A stretch of 12,496 nucleotides of DNA. Source: a bacterium. Its GTDB lineage: Bacteria; Patescibacteriota; Minisyncoccia; Phycocordibacterales; Phycocordibacteraceae. The position numbers and the translations under genes are program-made. Under the pieces are notes generated by a model that saw only the letters and a list, made by a program, of their open reading frames with translations, was not told the DNA's origin and made no database searches. Position 1 is the stretch's first letter, and each line of letters starts with the position of its first letter. Shown here piece by piece: positions 10,816-12,496 of the stretch. Where the stretch lies: NCBI GenBank assembly GCA_021812955.1, contig JAKAMJ010000012.1, forward strand, positions 1-12,496, read 5' to 3'.

Positions 10816-12345
10816 TCAGCGGGAAAGGGCGGGGCCGAACGTCAGCACGGAATCGCCGGCGGCAAGCCCGCTTGTCACCTCGGTCATGCCGGTCGCGTTC
10901 TCGATGCCGGTCGTCACGGGCGTCTTCTTGGCTGAGCCGTTGCGGCTCAGGTAGACGAATGAGCGGGTCCCGTCCGTGATGATAGCGCTCGTCGGGACGA
11001 GCAGCGCGGAAGGCTTGTCCTGGGTGATGATGCGCAGGTTCGCGGACAGGCCAGGCTTCACGCGCGGGTCATTCTGACCGAAGGTGACGGTCACGGTATA
11101 GGAAGAGGTTACGTTCGCGGCCGGCGGCACGGTCGTGACCGTGGCGGGGAACACCGCTCCCGGATACGCGTCGAACGACGCCTCGACGCGGTCGCCGACA
11201 TTTATCTTTCCGACGTCCATCTCGGATACCTGCGCATCCGCCTGGTATTTCCCGTCCGAGACGAGAGAGACGAGCGGCACGCCCGGCGTTACCGTCTCGC
11301 CGAGGTTTGCGTCCTGTCTGGCGATGGTGCCCGATATCGGCGCTACCAGGTATGCCTGGCTGGCTACCGCCTGCGCCGAAGCGAGCGAGGCGCGCGCCGC
11401 GTCTACTGCGGCCTGCTGCGCGGCGATGTCGTCCTTCGTCGCTCCCGCTTGCGCGAGCGCGAGCGCTCCCGCCGCGGCGCGGTTTGCGGTATCGGCAGCG
11501 GTGAGCGCCGCGAGCGCGGCAGAGGTTTCCGTGCGTGCCGCGTCCACGCCCGAGCGGTATCCGGCGAGCGTCGTGTCCGTCGTCGCGCCGTCCGGGATCG
11601 CCTTGAAGAGTGCGCTGGATAGGTCATCCAGGAACGTGGAAGATTTGTTGAGCGCGTCTTGCGCCTGGCGCGCGCGCTGCCCGATGTCGCTGTCGGATGA
11701 GGCCAGGTCGCGCATCGCTGCGAGCGCCGGCTCGAGAGCGACGCGCTCAGACTCGACGCGGCTGGCAAGCGTCGCGTCCGGAATGAGCGGGATGAGCTTG
11801 GCGGTCGCTATCCGCGGGTTGGTGAAGCTCTGGTCGGCTTTCGCGCGTATCGCATCGTCGGTTGCGACGTACGCGCTCTGTATCGCATTGCCGAGCGAGG
11901 ATTGCGCCTGCTCGGCGGCCGTCTCGTCTATGGCTAGCTGCTCCGGTCTCGTGCCTGAGAGAAGGGAAGCGAGCCGCGCCTGCTGCGTCTCGAGGTTCGC
12001 TTGCGCGAGCGCGACCGCGGCGGACTGCGTCGCGTTTGAGAGGGAGATGAGCGTCTGCCCTGCGGCGACGTGGTCGCCGACGGCAACGCGTATGGTGGCG
12101 ACCTGTCCCGTCGTCTGGAACGAGAGGTCTGCATTCTGGGCAGCTTTGACGGTGCCGGAGACGTCTACTTCTTCACGAATCGGGCCCGATGCGACAGTCG
12201 CATATGCTCCGCTCGACGGAGTAGCGCTCGTGAGCGCCCAAACCAAGCCGACGCTCGCGCCGCCGATGATAACCGCGCCACCGATCGCGACGGTAGGTCG
12301 CGAGATGAAAGAAAGCGCGCGGATGAGTCGTTCTCGCGAAGCCAT
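10816..12345 (-). CDS. MacA/HlyD-like periplasmic adaptor subunit
   Basis: The 509-residue protein has a membrane helix at about 18-38, a beta strand layer, a first lipoyl half (VSGTVKAAQNADLSFQTTG to GDHVAAGQTLISL, 62-102), a very long Ala/Gln-rich helical region (about 105-330, coiled coil) and a second lipoyl half (YLVAPISGTIARQDANLGETV, 332-352). The beta-barrel domain (VSEMDVGKINVGDRVEASFDAYPG) and membrane-proximal domain follow. This order is that of MacA-type adaptors, which normally serve ABC exporters. No MacB partner is in the window; the next gene is the EmrA-like adaptor, 15 nt away. Its coil is longer than the usual MacA hairpin. It heads the efflux operon and is preceded by a promoter at 12369-12397. 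Confidence 0.9.
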   Translation of the reverse strand: MASRERLIRALSFISRPTVAIGGAVIIGGASVGLVWALTSATPSSGAYATVASGPIREEVDVSGTVKAAQNADLSFQTTGQVATIRVAVGDHVAAGQTLISLSNATQSAAVALAQANLETQQARLASLLSGTRPEQLAIDETAAEQAQSSLGNAIQSAYVATDDAIRAKADQSFTNPRIATAKLIPLIPDATLASRVESERVALEPALAAMRDLASSDSDIGQRARQAQDALNKSSTFLDDLSSALFKAIPDGATTDTTLAGYRSGVDAARTETSAALAALTAADTANRAAAGALALAQAGATKDDIAAQQAAVDAARASLASAQAVASQAYLVAPISGTIARQDANLGETVTPGVPLVSLVSDGKYQADAQVSEMDVGKINVGDRVEASFDAYPGAVFPATVTTVPPAANVTSSYTVTVTFGQNDPRVKPGLSANLRIITQDKPSALLVPTSAIITDGTRSFVYLSRNGSAKKTPVTTGIENATGMTEVTSGLAAGDSVLTFGPALSR

Positions 12346-12368
12346 ACGAAATTACTTAGATACTCTAA

Positions 12369-12397
12369 TTTATAGCATGTGCAAGAACCGCGAGCAA
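12369..12397 (-). promoter_or_regulatory. Promoter of the efflux operon
   Basis: On the minus strand TTGCTC (12392-12397), a 17-nt spacer and TATAAA with an upstream TGC (extended -10, 12369-12377) fit a sigma70 promoter. The start would be near 12362, giving a leader of about 17 nt before the ATG at 12345. Confidence 0.55.
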
Positions 12398-12418
12398 TAT
12401 GCCGCACATATGCCGCAC
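12397..12418. repeat. Tandem 11-bp repeat upstream of the efflux promoter
   Basis: atatgccgcac occurs twice without a gap (12397-12407 and 12408-12418), touching the -35 box. The 11-bp period puts both copies on the same DNA face, as regulator sites often are. It could be an operator for the MarR protein of this operon. Confidence 0.55.
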
Positions 12419-12496
12419 GCTTGAGTCGCACGGACGGCGAAAGCCCGGCGGTCATCATCTTGCATCCAGAATCTGCGGTGTGTATTGGACGAAGTT

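Noticed and set aside
11135..12424. 429-residue plus-strand frame opposite the MacA-like adaptor
   Set aside because: Ala/Ser/Arg-rich antisense shadow of the adaptor's Ala-rich coiled coil.
12455..12496. Possible C-terminus (13 codons then TGA) of a minus-strand gene entering from the right edge
   Set aside because: Too short to support; no family recognisable in 13 residues.

Overview
The window looks like chromosomal DNA of a candidate-phyla-radiation bacterium, most likely Parcubacteria (Patescibacteria). Reasons: GC-rich and tightly packed genes; TGA used as stop; very short intergenic gaps and weak or absent Shine-Dalgarno sites; a small HolA-like protein; a MurE-like ligase with a shortened N-terminal domain; a lamin-tail-type surface protein; a CPR-type Avd four-helix protein next to a diversity-generating retroelement. 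The phylum call rests on recognised protein style, not on a marker search.

Layout. 21-728 (+): probable holA, carrying two large palindromes in frame. 739-1220 (-): two overlapping small ferritin-like half proteins, just after tRNA-Lys(UUU). 1340-4132 (-): operon ruvA > murE-like > lamin-tail-like exported protein. 4133-4442: structured leader with promoter-like sites, a terminator and a perfect 16-bp inverted repeat. 4443-6908: a complete diversity-generating retroelement (DGR). 6927-7193 (+): rpsT, whose promoter lies in the tail of the RT gene, closed by a 22-bp terminator. 7249-7562 (-): tRNA-Arg(CCG) and tRNA-Arg(GCG). 7656-12345 (-): efflux operon reading MacA/HlyD-like adaptor > EmrA-like adaptor > DHA2-family MFS pump > MarR regulator, then a small membrane protein that probably has its own promoter.

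The DGR is the highlight. The target gene (4443-5135) ends in a variable repeat (VR, 5006-5117) that aligns without gaps to a downstream template repeat (TR, 5392-5503). All 12 mismatches in 112 positions fall on template adenines, and all 83 non-adenine positions are identical. The reverse transcriptase (5919-6908) has YADD and the DGR-specific LGNLTSQ motif. An Avd-like accessory gene (5520-5867) runs on the opposite strand between TR and RT. Unusual points are a TGA stop codon inside the TR whose A is a mutable base, a 12-G tract in the avd/RT divergent region, a strong hairpin after each repeat, and the structured leader before the target gene.

A second theme is that several coding regions (holA, ruvA, murE twice) hold perfect GC-rich inverted repeats with 3-nt loops, the same architecture as the rpsT terminator.
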